From: Trifolium pratense
Taxonomy: Eukaryota > Streptophyta > Magnoliopsida > Fabales > Fabaceae
DNA length: 64,000 bases
Direction of reading: 5' to 3'
NCBI RefSeq assembly: GCF_020283565.1
Contig: NC_060060.1
Coordinates: forward strand, 29,016,001-29,080,000
Made by a program: the position numbers and the translations under genes. The notes under the pieces are model-generated. The model had not been told where the DNA came from, did not search any database, and was given only the letters and a program-made list of their open reading frames with translations. This document shows positions 34,601-49,800 of the stretch, piece by piece; within the stretch, counting starts at the first letter, position 1, and the number at the start of each line of letters is the position of its first letter.

Positions 34601-34620
34601 AATACTTGTTCATGATGTGA
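25651..34620 (+). CDS. EDA16: RAD5-like SNF2 ATPase with RING finger, twelve exons
   Basis: This encodes a 1305-aa nuclear SNF2-family ATPase of the RAD5/RAD16 type. Exons: 25651-25782, 26796-26874, 27236-27538, 27672-28819, 29246-29317, 30286-30363, 30455-31292, 31565-31695, 31841-32062, 32685-33284, 33485-33694 and 34516-34620 (3918 nt, in frame). Residues ~1-560 are acidic and Ser-rich without a known domain. Helicase motifs follow: I DDQGLGKT (602-609, split by an intron), Ia [13 protein letters not shown] (~671), II DEAQ (~794), III SGTPIQN (~822). A C3HC4 RING (C997 to C1037, with H1014) sits between the two lobes, as in RAD5. Then come VFSQW (~1155), ASLGLN (~1212) and [13 protein letters not shown] (1238-1248). 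The second ATG at 25657 has the better context (ACCATGGC). The RING implies E3 ligase activity. Closest Arabidopsis relatives recalled are EDA16 (At1g61140) and its paralogue; which one is not settled. Confidence 0.92.
27125..27171 (+). repeat. Micro-retroinsertion, 16-bp target duplication, in SNF2 intron 2
   Basis: AGTCACAGGCTGTTCT occurs unchanged at 27125-27140 and 27156-27171. The 15 bases between are GCCATTC followed by eight A. Confidence 0.7.
29440..29880 (+). other. Gene-leader-like insert inside SNF2 intron 5
   Basis: Intron 5 (29318-30285) holds a C/T-rich tract unlike its surroundings. GGCGCCGTCG is followed by an ATG at 29611 and a short frame starting [17 protein letters not shown] that soon ends. 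Then comes a two-copy repeat of ATTAATTAACTAGGTTAAT-like sequence (29808-29870). It looks like the 5' end of some transcript or of a LINE moved into the intron. No splice sites bind it to the SNF2 coding exons. Confidence 0.35.
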
Positions 34621-35036
34621 TTAGGCATACATAGAAATATAATTTTAATTTTTTAAAATGGTAATTTTTTCCCTGGGAGCTGGCGTCATTGTAGGTTGCT
34701 TTTTTGGTGACAGCAGAAGAAACAGTAAAATTTTCTAACATGGCCTATTTGACACTTGACTTGAAGATTATGTGAATTGTGGTTATAGTTTAGAGTGAGA
34801 TGATTCATTCTTACTTTTTGGAGTTTTGGTTTAGTCTTTGATATTTGTATAGGTTAGAGAGCAGTAGCATAGACAGCAACATAGAAATTCTTGTTCTTAT
34901 TGTAAATAATATATGAAGTAGATGATATTTTTTTCTCTTTCTATTCTTGCTCTATTTGGTTTCTTTGGTTTTTGTATACAATGTTAGATTATTACAACTG
35001 TGCGGTAGGTCTGGCGGCTGGTGGTTTTGCCATTTT

Positions 35037-35125
35037 TTTTTTGGTTTACAATGAGCTGGAGATCGAACCCATGACCTATAACGTACTACCCAAACCCCTC
35101 ACCACTAGACCAAACCTAGTGGCTT
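35037..35125 (-). mobile_element. Short tRNA-derived SINE, family B, 16-bp target duplication
   Basis: GTGGTTTTGCCATTTT occurs at 35021-35036 and 35126-35141. On the minus strand the 89-bp insert has box A TTGGTCTAGTGG, box B GGGTTCGATCTCC, and ends TTGTAAACC plus an A-run. Same family as 13885 and 51563. Confidence 0.87.
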
Positions 35126-35189
35126 GTGGTTTTGCCATTTTAAAGGGATCTTTGTTTGTATTAAAGTGCAGTTTAATTATTGTTTGTTT

Positions 35190-35233
35190 AAAATCTCTAA
35201 TTAGTTATGAACAAAAAAAATCTCTAATTGGTT
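35190..35233 (+). repeat. Micro-retroinsertion, 17-bp target duplication
   Basis: AAAATCTCTAATTAGTT (35190-35206) and its copy with one mismatch (35217-35233) flank ATGAAC plus an A-run. Confidence 0.6.
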
Positions 35234-35862
35234 GATGTAAAATAATCCATGAATTGAATGTGATATAATAGCTTGTTAACTTATTGAATTGAAACTATGA
35301 AAGCCAAACAAAGTTTATTCACAATTAACTAGTATACTAATTCATTCATCTTGCCAATTGAAAAGGGTTAACTAATCGACTATTAAGTTGTTTTAAATTT
35401 CAGATGTAGTATAGTAGGTGTTTCATCGTTTTTATAACTTGAACGTGTAAATCACAAGCTCGAGCTTGATATTTAGCAATTAGCATTCATGTAGCAAGTG
35501 GATCAAAGTATTATTTCCTTGTCTAAATTTTTATTATGAATAATAAAATAAACGGGTCTCACTAAATTATGCAGACTTCAAAAAAAAAAAATTATCGAAA
35601 ACTATTTGAATATTAGTAACAAATTAGAGTGTGTTACCTAGAATATTGCTAGCACTACTCTTATATAAATTTTTACTAAATAGTAGTGCTCATAGATACA
35701 TACAAACTTATTTTTTCTTAATACAAATGAGGGCTGGAGCTCGGACTAAATTTCAACATGATGAGGTAAAAACACTTGCAATGTCATTCTTTAGTGAATT
35801 AACTTCTAAAGGAGACGGAAAATGAAAAAAAAAAATCAAAATCTAAATTAAGAGAATAGAAC

Positions 35863-35907
35863 AACACTTGTTTGGTCCTTCAAAAAAAAAAAAACACTTG
35901 TTTGGTC
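35863..35907 (+). repeat. Micro-retroinsertion, 15-bp target duplication
   Basis: AACACTTGTTTGGTC occurs unchanged at 35863-35877 and 35893-35907. The spacer is CTTC and eleven A. CTTC plus A-run is also the 3' end of the SINE at 55995-56117. Confidence 0.7.
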
Positions 35908-36379
35908 ACACTTTTAAATTTCAAATAAATATCTTTTAGATACACGCACACTCAGACTCTTAAATACACAATTTAATTAATTTCAAGAATATACACAATT
36001 TTGATCATTTCTAGAATATACATTATTTAATTAATTTATCTTTATCTTTTTTCACTTATGTGTGTGACCAAATTATTATTATTTGAAATTGTAACCAAAT
36101 AAGTGTTGTTCAAGCAAACGAGCTAAATTAACTGTCAATGTTGGCAGCTGAATACGTATGAGAAAACTTGATCTTTCAAGAGCTTCCCAGAAGATCTTTG
36201 ATGCTATTTATCATATGAGAAAGAAATTGGCAAGGTAAAAGTATTCAATACATAAAATTTGGATGAATTAACAGGGTTCTATTGGGAAAAAAAATTAGGA
36301 AGATCATTATAAAAAAAAGAAGAAAAAAAGATAAAAGGATTATATTATATTGGCGGTAATTGGAAAATACATCACATAT

Positions 36380-36451
36380 GGTTCCATGGTCTAGCGGTTA
36401 GGACATTGGACTCTGAATCCAGTAACCCGAGTTCAAGTCTCGGTGGAACCT
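36380..36451 (+). tRNA. tRNA-Gln(CUG)
   Basis: A 72-base tRNA gene. The 7-bp acceptor stem GGTTCCA pairs with TGGAACC; the discriminator is T73. The D-arm is GGTCTAGCGGTTAGGAC. The anticodon stem TTGGA/TCCAG encloses CTCTGAA with anticodon CTG. The T-arm is CCGAGTTCAAGTCTCGG, with box B GTTCAAGTC. A run of seven T starts at the discriminator base and would end polymerase III transcription. No intron and no encoded CCA, as usual for nuclear genes. Confidence 0.95.
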
Positions 36452-36718
36452 TTTTTTGATTTATTATATAATTTTCATATAATATAGCTCTCTTTACTTT
36501 TTGTTCTAACGGTTTTTTTTATTTATTTTTTACATAACTATATTGATATATTTTGTATGTTCTTCTAAAAGGAAAAACAAAAAAGTTGTATCTATAACAA
36601 TATATAAAGGGGATGAGGGAGTTTGGGCTGATTTTTTTCTTTGGTCCATTTTGCCCTTCACTATCATTTGAAATAGCACTTAACAATACCCTTGATTTTT
36701 TTAGTAGCACAAAATTTT

Positions 36719-36812
36719 TTTTATTAACAAACTCACCATAACATAAGACACATATTTTTTTAATAGCAAAAATCTTTTATTAACAAACACATTATAACAT
36801 AAAGCATATTAT
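36719..36812. repeat. Two-copy tandem repeat, period ~57 bp
   Basis: TTATTAACAAAC...CATAACATAA(G)...CACATATT/GCATATT occurs twice, beginning near 36719 and 36776, with AGCA(C)AAAA before each. Confidence 0.6.
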
Positions 36813-39024
36813 TTTTTTTACATAAGTTAGACACAGGCAGACACGGAACGCGCTTGTCTGGCCCGCTAGTAGTAGATAAAAGAAAAAATATATTCGTATT
36901 TTCACTTTCTCTTTTATAAAATTACCAAAAAATATAATCGTTTATTCCACTTTCATTTCTTTTATCCGTCTCTTCTCCTTTTTTATTTATTTATTTATTA
37001 CCATACAAAGAATTAATGTTGATGCATCAACAAGCTATTAGCTAGTAGCTACCTTCATTATCTTGAATAGTTCTCTCCACCTTAAACATGAGACATGAAT
37101 ACACCGAACAAGCTTGGATTCATGTCAATATTAGAATTTCAAACAACAAAAATGTATAGTGAACAAGAAATAAAAAGGTAAACAAACTATTCAAATGAAT
37201 TATTTAATTGTTTGCGAGTTTAGAAGCGAAGGAAGAAAAAATAGATAAATCTTTCACATTTTCTGAAAGAGTATTTTGTAGGAAATGATAAATGAATACT
37301 TATGATTAATATATTTTGTACTTTAAAAATATTATAACAATATAAATTAAATTTGAAGATTCATATAAACCATCTAAAAATCTCATCCAATACAATTTTT
37401 GAGCTCCTCAAAATTTGGAGATTTTATATTGTGAAGAAAAAAAATGAATCCGCAAAACTCTTCACTTAAAAAAACAACATGAAGATTGGATATTTTGTTC
37501 TTTATCCATTTGATAGTGATTGACTCAGATTCCTGTGTTATCTAAATCTTAATCTAATCTCCCGTTCAAAAGTGCGCATTATCTTAACATTACTATGGTC
37601 GTTAATTTTGTGTAATATAGTTTGAACTTTGAATATTGGGAAGGGACACAAAGAAGTTGATGCCTATCATCAAATCTTGATGTATACTAATCTTACTCTT
37701 ACTCTTCACCAAATGAAAAATCATGCTTATCGCATACAATATCATGTCTTAGTTAGGTAGCGGATACACCATAAAAACATCTTTTTAGATTTACTTTTTA
37801 AGGACAAAATTATTCAATTTTTATTTTTTATTTTTTTTATAACGTCCGCTAGTAAAAATTAAAACGCACGCGTAGGGGTGCGAGAAGAAGGTAGGAGGAC
37901 AAAAGAAGATCTTGTTTTTTGTTAGTTGAAATGTGTTTTTTGATCTCATTGAATCTTGTCCCAATGCGAAACAATTTTAATTCCTATTATTTTTTGTCTA
38001 AAATCTAAACAACCATTTTTGAAAGAGTCATGCATAGCAATGTGGTGTATCCTAGCTCTCTAGATATAATATTTAAGATGATTGATTTTGTCATTCAAAA
38101 AGGTTAGCGGCACAACTTGTTATCCATTTGAGTGTAATTATCTTATGTAGATATAATTTAGAACGGAAAAAAGAGAAAGTTGATTACAAAAGGAATAATC
38201 TAAAGATGATATTAATCCAATATTCAACTTATTAATAAAGTTGGAATCTAAGTCATTGTTCAACAATCAACTATGATAGTTTCTTCCATTCCTTAATGTT
38301 ACCCTTATTCAAGTCATAACGCACAAGGTTCGCCACAAAATTACTAGCTCAACCTTTCTACTATGTGATGATGATATTCTTGAAAATAGATAGCTTTTTC
38401 ATTACATATTAATGAGTGAAACGACCATTTTGGAATATATACCAAAATTCAAATTCCCTTCCCTATATGATATGATATATGTTCATTCATCAACCAGCAT
38501 GAACATGGTCGTTGGTCAATATGTAGAAAGATATACTACTATACTACATGCACTATGACTTTGTATGGTCTTATCGATTTGACTATGCACATAATAACAC
38601 TTTGCAACACAATTTTACTTTTAAAAACCTACTAAATTTGGTCTATTGGTTCGAGGTTCAAATAATACGTTAGATGTTCTGAGTTCGATTCTCAATTTTA
38701 TTATATAAAAAAAAACACACAATTTACTTTTCCTCGGTTGTAACTAAGAGTTTAATTTGATGTTTTAACAGCGGTTAAACTATGAGTTCTATAGTTTAAT
38801 TTAATTTTTTGGGTACAATTTGTTTGTTTATATGTTTGCTCTCTTTTTTGTGCTCTGTTCTATTAAGTTGGTTTATTTGTGTATTTATGGAATTTTGTGT
38901 CTCTATCTGATATTTTATTTTAGTTTACAATAGAGTTAAATCTCTTATCACTAGAATAAATTTAGTGATTATTATTTTTTTTTTAAAATCACAACCAATC
39001 ATTTTAATAATTTAAAAAATTGGG

Positions 39025-39433
39025 TTAAATACATTTTTCATCCCTATAAAATTTGCGAATTTTGTTTTCAACCCTATAAAATTTGCGAATTTTGTTTTCA
39101 ACCCTATAAAATAAAATCACATGTTTTTATTCCCAAAAATTTCTTGTTTTGGTTTTAGTCCTTAATGACCAATTTACTTTCATTTTAATATCAATAGTAT
39201 TATCATTTTTTGTTCAAGATGCTTGTCTATATTATGTTAAATCTATACAAGTCCATATTACATTCATAAAATATTGAAAACTTGTCAAAATTTTACCCAT
39301 TAGGGACTAAAAATATTTTTAAAGAGGAAAACATGTGATTTTATTTTATAGGCACCAAAACCAAACTTTACTAATTTTTTTTGGTACATCAAACTTTACT
39401 AATTTTATAGGGATGCAAAAAATATTTAACTTC
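39025..39433. mobile_element. MITE-like element with inverted ends
   Basis: The left end GTTAAATACATTTTTCATCC, followed by CTATAAAATTTGC, is inverted at the right end as AATTTTATAGGGATG and AAAAAATATTTAAC. Ends like these are common in legume MITEs in my experience. A 31-bp unit (CCCTATAAAATTTGCGAATT...) is tandemly doubled at 39048-39110. A micro-retroinsertion sits inside at 39362-39406. Confidence 0.6.
39362..39406 (-). repeat. Micro-retroinsertion, 17-bp target duplication
   Basis: CAAACTTTACTAATTTT occurs unchanged at 39362-39378 and 39390-39406. On the minus strand the spacer is ATGTACC-AAAA. The locus at 54557 has the same ATGTACC. Confidence 0.65.
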
Positions 39434-39437
39434 AAAG

Positions 39438-39600
39438 GCTTGGTCTAGTGGTAAAAAGACATGTCTTGAATCCGAGAGGTTTCGGGTTTGAGCCCCACTA
39501 GTGTAATTGGAGGGAGATAAATGTAACTACCTTTGTAAGGGATGTTTGAGTCCTAAGATCTTCTCTCCTTGGACTGGGGCACCATTCCTTCACCTAAATT
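39438..39600 (+). mobile_element. tRNA-derived SINE-like sequence
   Basis: Box A TTGGTCTAGTGGTA (39444) and box B GGGTTTGAGCCCC (39484) are spaced as in tRNAs, but no cloverleaf forms. A body of about 100 bases follows. No clear target duplication or tail, so borders are loose. Confidence 0.6.
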
Positions 39601-39714
39601 TTTTATTTGACCAATTTTTTATTTTATTTTATCTATATGACATAAAAAAAACATAAGGGACTTTACATTATATATGTGGAAATTAAAATTTTAAATACTC
39701 CATTTATTCACTTT

Positions 39715-40595
39715 AGGATAATTGTATCATATCCTGTTTCAGTCTAGTGTTTGGTGACACAGTAGAATATGATAATCCTGTAGTTTATCCTATCATGTCT
39801 CTCTAGTTAAAATTATTATCCTGAATTTGAGCTGGGTTACCACCATAATAGGATAATTTTTTTTACTGATTTATTCTATAAAATATATTTTAAAATAAAA
39901 AAGTGAAAATTAATAAAATACAAATAATAAAATAATTTGATAGTAAATTGATAATAAAATAATTAATTTTTAAATATACATGTGATTTTCTCACAAAGTA
40001 ATTTTGTAATTTACATAATCTAAAAAAATCAAAATTATACTAAAATTAAAATATTTTAAAGTAAAATAATTATAAAAAAATCGTAAAATATGAATTTTAA
40101 TTTAAATTTTATAAGAAATTAAATATAATTATTTTGTAATGATATTTTTATTATTTACGTATGAGATATAATATATATTTATTTAGCTTATCTAACATGT
40201 ATATATCATTGGGTTATTTATTTGATCATGATTCATATAAAAAATTAAACTTTATTATTTGCTCATGTTTTTTTATTTAAAACTATATAAAGTTATTTGA
40301 TTACTTATTTATATTTTTTATTTATAAAATTCAAAGTATTACAAAATAATTTTAAAAAAATAACAATTGTTTTACAAGGGTAATTTTGTCATTTAAATAT
40401 TTTATATATCTTATCATATTATTATAAGCAAGTATGTATTAAAAACATAATATAATAGTTATCATGTTTGTTACCCTGTATGCACCAAACACAGGATATG
40501 ACAACTGAGGATAACTGTTATCCTGCTGATATCATATCTTATCCTATTTTATATCCTATTCTATCACTATCATATCCTGCGCACCAAACGGGTCA
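39715..40595. mobile_element. Remains of a DNA element with GTTTGGTG ends
   Basis: The left part has ATCATATCCTG and GTGTTTGGTGAC. The right part has ATCATATCCTGCGCACCAAACGGGTC, whose inverse starts GACCCGTTTGGTGC, a common tip of plant hAT/PIF-type MITEs. AGGATA/TATCC blocks recur in both halves. The centre is very AT-rich and non-coding. Weakly supported. Confidence 0.35.
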
Positions 40596-41239
40596 TAAAA
40601 TGAAATTTTTAGCTCTAAAAAACATAAGGGATCCATATATCTTTTAATGTACTTTGTTGACAAGAATAATCATTAGAACAAATATAATAGATTCTTAAAG
40701 AAGGTCTAGTGGTGTCTTGCAAAAAAAAAGGTTTCTAGTGCTATAATTCTAAATGATAAATTCTTCTTCCTATGGTCATTTTGACCAGGTTCAATTAGTT
40801 CTCGGCATATGCTCTCATAAATAATAAATTATAGAATTTTGAGAAAATCATTTGATGGGATTGATTACTATACATCTAAGAAATAAAATGGTGCACCCTT
40901 GGTTTTAGTTTAGAACATCATGATAGTAACAGTATAAATACTACTCATCCGTCCCAAAACTTTAGTCCTTTTGAAGTTTTGCACGGAGATTAAGAAATGA
41001 TAAAAAATATAAGTAAAGTCATTTTTACCCTTACTTTATTAAGAAAAATAAAATATATTTAATTAATCTTTTAACTTTAGTAAGGTACAAATGATAAAGT
41101 ATAATTAAATGTGCATTGATTTCTTAAAAAAACTAAAATTTTGAGATAAAACTAATAAAATAAAAAGACTAATTTAATACGCCACTCAAAAATTAATTTA
41201 ATATCGTGTGACTCTACCTATCAACATCAACAACGTAAT

Positions 41240-41284
41240 AACATTCATCATTTATCGGTAAAAAAAAAAAACATTCATCATTTA
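41240..41284 (+). repeat. Micro-retroinsertion, 15-bp target duplication
   Basis: AACATTCATCATTTA occurs unchanged at 41240-41254 and 41270-41284. The spacer is TCGGT followed by ten A. Confidence 0.7.
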
Positions 41285-41580
41285 GTCCTAAATTTTCATC
41301 GGACCAATTTTTTAAACACTAACACATTTCACGACCCAAATAAACTCAATGTTCTTTCTGTGGTACAAATATATTATATAACGGAGAAGAAATGAGACGA
41401 CTCTTAGAATTAGGTCCTCGTCATTTCTTATACACATGACAAATAAATAGTGAAACCCATTATTCTGAAATGTGACAACCTATGATCTACTTGGTAATAC
41501 CTTAGGACAACCTATGATACATGAATAGTAACAAATATTCCAATGTTTTAAATCAAGTTTAACACAAATAATCTTACCTT

Positions 41581-41767
41581 TGGTAAACTAAATATATCCT
41601 CCGCGCGCAACTGCAGAGACTAATCTTATCGTGGTAACTGAGATCCATTTAAGGGGTTGACCTCTCCCAACGAATGTTTCTCTATACGCACCGACCGGGG
41701 ATCGAACCCAGAATCAAATGGTTAAGGGACCCAAGTATTTACCACTTATGCTACACTATGTTGATTG
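41581..41767 (-). mobile_element. tRNA-derived SINE with 14-bp target duplication
   Basis: AATAATCTTACCTT occurs at 41567-41580 and 41768-41781. On the minus strand the 187-bp insert has a box-A-like GTAGCATAAGTGGTAAA and box B GGGTTCGATCCCCGG, then a body without a clear A tail. Confidence 0.72.
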
Positions 41768-42240
41768 AATAATCTTACCTTAGTTTAACATGAATAGTAG
41801 CCAATTACATTAAATCTATCCATAAATATATTCATTTGACTACCAACCATACATAAAATTATCCCATTTGGAGGTTCCACTTAATGTTCCATGCTCTAGA
41901 AGCTACCTAAATGAGAGACATCATAAGATATGGAATCAAATTTTCTGCTGTAATTGCGTCACACAGTTACAACGGCATGTCAGCCGTCTAATCAAAATCA
42001 ATGACTAAAATTGATTTACTTTATAAAATTGAGTTGAAATCTTAATTATCCGATCTTAAATCAACGATCGAGATAATTACTGCGTTAAACTATGTCAATA
42101 TCCTACTACAGTTAATCTCAATCCATATCACATAAAGCCAGTCAAGAAGTGAACATGTTGCCAGCTAGGACTCTCTAATCCTATCTGCTTTTCCAAATTT
42201 TCAACTAATGATGGACCATCAAATAGTAATCCTCAATTAG

Positions 42241-42250
42241 TATAAATAGG
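42241..42250 (+). promoter_or_regulatory. TATA box of the carboxypeptidase gene
   Basis: TATAAATAGG lies 84 bases before the ATG at 42325, a fitting place for a plant TATA box with a leader of about 50 bases. Confidence 0.7.
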
Positions 42251-42324
42251 CATGTTTGTAGTTCTCTTTGTCCGTCAACCAAATTCCAATTAAGTATAAT
42301 CAATCCAAAACTTAGTTTTATAAT

Positions 42325-45849
<3,525 letters not shown>

Positions 45850-46818
45850 AAAATTATGTGATTTGGAGTGTTAAGATTTTGCAATTAATTACTTGGTAGT
45901 ACCATCTTATTAAGATATTAAGCAGGAACATACAAATATAGTATATTATATATGATGATATAATAAATAAAAGAGTATCAATGTTTCGGCTTGACCGGTG
46001 AAAAATCTTATTTAATCTTCTAATGAAACCTACACACACTTGCATTGTTAATTTTTGTAATAATCTTATTTGAAATATTGTGCTGTGCCAAACACAAAAT
46101 AGGAATACCTCACGGGAGAGTATAACTTCTTGCGATGATAGACTCAACCACCTAAATGGGATAGTTGCTCACCTAAGATGGATAAAGTCCATTAGAACGA
46201 GTCCAACGTATCACCAGAGAGATAACCATACCTCCTAACCCTGGGGAAGTGAGGACCGAAAATGTAGCCACATGGGATATACGTTCTCGCCCTTTAAAGG
46301 TGGAACGTAGGATGAGAACTTCTCGCCCTTTACTATTACGCCAAGCCCTATATATAGGCCCTCATTTAAATCATCACCCTACATACTCACCTACTTTCAG
46401 ACTTAGACCTAGAACATCATCTTGTTAAGTGCATACCCTCTCAAGTCATTGCAGGTACACATGTAATTTGTCGTACTGAAGAATTTTTTAATGAAAGTTG
46501 TGCGGAGAATTGTGCGAGTAATCTAGATGAGATTCCTTCTTCTTACATAATATGTATGAGAAGTCAATATTTAGGAATATATTAGTGCACGTTGGAACAT
46601 GGAAATCTACCCAAATATTTTTTTTAACATCGGAAAAACATTACAAAGAGAATGTACACATTAATACAAACTTGACAATTTTCACCAATAATTTTAAGCA
46701 ATACTAGAACTAATCCTTATGCTTCAAACAATCCCTTCTAAATATGGTAGCTATATAATGCATATACTATTTTACATTACATAACTATATGCATCATTCA
46801 TTCTTCTTTTTATTCGAT
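45850..46818. other. Spacer with a probable solo LTR promoter fragment
   Basis: Between the convergent genes, 46090-46470 is GC-richer than its surroundings. It has repeated TTCTCGCCCTTTA blocks and a TATA-like CCTATATATAGGCCC (near 46348), followed by a C-rich start-site-like tract. This is the look of an LTR promoter region from a Ty3 or copia element, but no LTR partner, primer site or coding is present, so borders and class are open. Confidence 0.4.
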
Positions 46819-49800
46819 TCAAATAAATCCAAGCCCAATTTTAGGTGTCATGAATCTCATTCCATTGAAATTTATCCTATTGTTATGTTTGAATGGCAAA
46901 TTGCTATGCATTTTTGTTATAGTATGTTTCTTCTTTGGCATTGTTTGAGGTGAAACATACTTAGTTTTACTCAAAGGAAGATATATTGCTTTGTTTATAT
47001 CCTCCACCAAATCTGTATTTGAATCAAATCTATTTTTGGAGTTGAAAAACATTTGAAAAACTTTCAAGCATGATAGATGAAGATGTTTGCTAGGCTTAGG
47101 CAAATCACATAATCCATCAATTAAAACAAGTTCAAGAAACTCTTTCTTCTTTTTCTCAACTATTTCTCTCACATAAGCAATGGAATCTTCAATATCAAAT
47201 TCAGGATTCTCCATCAAGTTGACCAAAACAGAATTCAATTTCCCTTCTTCCTTTTCCTTCTGTAGAACCACATGAAAAGCATACCAAGTTAAATTAAATT
47301 AATATGAAGGGCTTAATTGCATGCTCCCTCCGTAACACTATATAAGCAAAAATTACTTTTTTATATTCATTGCATAATTAATGTATTTGGTCTATAATAT
47401 AGACTAAATATATTAATTATGCAACGTACCTGGAAAAATATTTTTTACTTACATAGTGTTACGGAGGAAGTATTTGGTAGTCATATTTTATGTCACCCTC
47501 GGAACTCGTCCCCTTTTTAAAATCCAATTTTTTGGTTCCTCACTCAAATTTTTTAATCCAATCGTGATTTGACTAATTTTTTTTTATTGACGTGTCATAC
47601 TTAAAATCAGTAGATTATAAAATCTATCTGAATGATTTCACATCAGAAGATTTTATGCCACGTCAATTAAAAAAAAACTTGTAATATCACAATTTTTTGA
47701 GTAAAAAACCTGAGTAAGGGAAAAAAAATAATTTTATAAAGGGGGAAATTTTCATAAGAGTGAAAATATGAGTCACAAAAATGCAATTAAGGTTAATCTT
47801 GTTTTATATATAAGCAAATATTCATTTTTCAGTGTCCCAAAAAAATAAATCCAGGTTTCATTAAATAACTAATGCATCTAGTTCATATTATAAACAAAAT
47901 ACATCAATTATTGTTATTTAATGAATCTGAAAAATGAATTTAGAGGAAATATTCAATATGTTTTTTTTCTTTCTTTTTTGGTAGCTTAACTAATTTACCT
48001 GATAACTCTCCACGTCATTTAATAAACGAGAAATGATCATTAGTAGATTTGTTATGGGTTCATAAGGTGTTAGCCTAAGTTTTTTTGCTGGTAAACTTGG
48101 CTTCAAAAAACATGAGGATGAAAGCACCAAAATATGTGATCCAATTGAAGTCATGCCTATTTTAAGGTAAGAATCAATGGATGGTTTGTGTCCATTTCTG
48201 CTCCATTTTGCCTCTATGAGCCATGCAAGGAAAGCTTCATACCACTTCACAAATGAAACACACATTTTAATTTATAAAGTTTATGTTTATAATATTTTGA
48301 AAAATACATATATAGGTAAAATTTGTAATACATACTAGATCTTTTAAGCTGTTTGAAATATCATAAGATGTTCCTTCTTGTTGAAGATATTTTCTAGAAG
48401 CTTCAATGACAAGATCATCAAGTGAATCAAATATAACTTTGCTGTGGCTGCCTAGGCCTTTGGCATCCCATCTATATTATTCCAAAAAGAAAGAGATTAT
48501 GTTAAGTATACTTGTTAAATAGAATAATGATAATTAAACACAAAAGCCACTATCAAAGGTCATTCCAACCACTCAAACACAATGAAAATGTTGTTAGGAA
48601 GTTAATAGAACGAGAGTGGGTTTGATCTACTGAAAAATAAGGGATTGAACCAATTTTAGTTGTACTGTGATTAATTTTAAATTTGTTTCTGGAATTAGAC
48701 AAACCAGGGGTCAAGGAACAAGACAAAAACTAAAAATATTGTCCCCAACTAAACTACGAGACAACTTTTTTCCACTACACAAGTTGTGTAATATACCAAA
48801 ATATATTTCTTCACCGAGTATCGTACAAGACAAAATTGATTCAATACATCAAACTTTGTTCTGTGTTATTTTGTCCAATACTTAAGTTTTACGGATCAAA
48901 CAGACCCTGAAATTAAAATTATAAAACTAGAAACAAACTTATAAAATGCATGTTGTAAGTTAATTTTTATAAATTCTCTCAAATATTTATACAAATACAC
49001 ATATCATAAGTTTAAATGAGCTTTAAAAAATTCTTTGAAACAATCTTTGAATATGTACCTTTGAATTGCATCTGTGAGAAATTCTAGTTCATTGAGAGAC
49101 CCAGTGGTGTCAAAGAAATCATCGGCAACGGTGATTATAATTGCACTTTTAGCTACAAGCATTCTTACGTAAGAATCATGAGGAATGGATGTTAAAACAG
49201 CAGAAACAGCAAAGTAACAATAAGTGCTTTTTTCTCTTCCAAATCCCATATTACTAATTCCACATTTTTCAGCCCACCTACAATGTCAAATTAAAAATCA
49301 AATGTAATCCCATTAAGATTCAATTAAGTGTATTCATGTTTTGAAAATAGTAACTTAATTTCATGGTTAGGTAAAAGTAATTAATTATTGGAAATAGTAT
49401 ACTATACCTCTTCAGTTCCTTCAATTCATTTTTGTATAGCAATTGCTTAAACTCAAAGTTTAGAGTGGCAAGTTGTAGCAATTCATCGTTATAGAGATAT
49501 GATACCCTACAAATAAAGATGTCTCTTATATTTGTTTATCAAAATGTGAAATAAATAAGTAGATGGAACTTGTACATGCACAATGTTGGATTTCAAGTGT
49601 GAATGGTTAAGTCTCACATCGACTATGAATCAAAAGAATGTTAAATTTATAAGAGAAATGACCTATTAACCTAACAAATGGTCCTAAAGCATTTGACTCG
49701 AGAAATTTCTCCCGAGCTTCCCCGGAACCCAACAAGTGGTATTAGAGCTTGGTTCGGCTTGGTGATCTTGGTGGGGAGTGAGAGTGGATCCTCACACTTG

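Larger units (their letters stand above)
34621..36379. other. Downstream region of the SNF2 gene
   Basis: No further gene is supported. It holds the SNF2 3' end, a family B SINE (35037-35125) and two micro-retroinsertions (35190, 35863). Confidence 0.5.
36452..42240. other. Long gene-free AT-rich region
   Basis: No protein gene is supported in 5.8 kb; open frames are short and rare. Contents: a two-copy 57-bp repeat (36719-36812), SINE-like tracts near 38638-38717 and 39438-39600, a MITE-like element (39025-39433), remains of a larger DNA element (39715-40595), a Stowaway-like left end near 40945, two micro-retroinsertions and a SINE (41581-41767). Confidence 0.5.

Noticed and set aside
39444..39515. 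Second tRNA gene (box A and box B present)
   Set aside because: No acceptor or anticodon stem pairs; it is a SINE.
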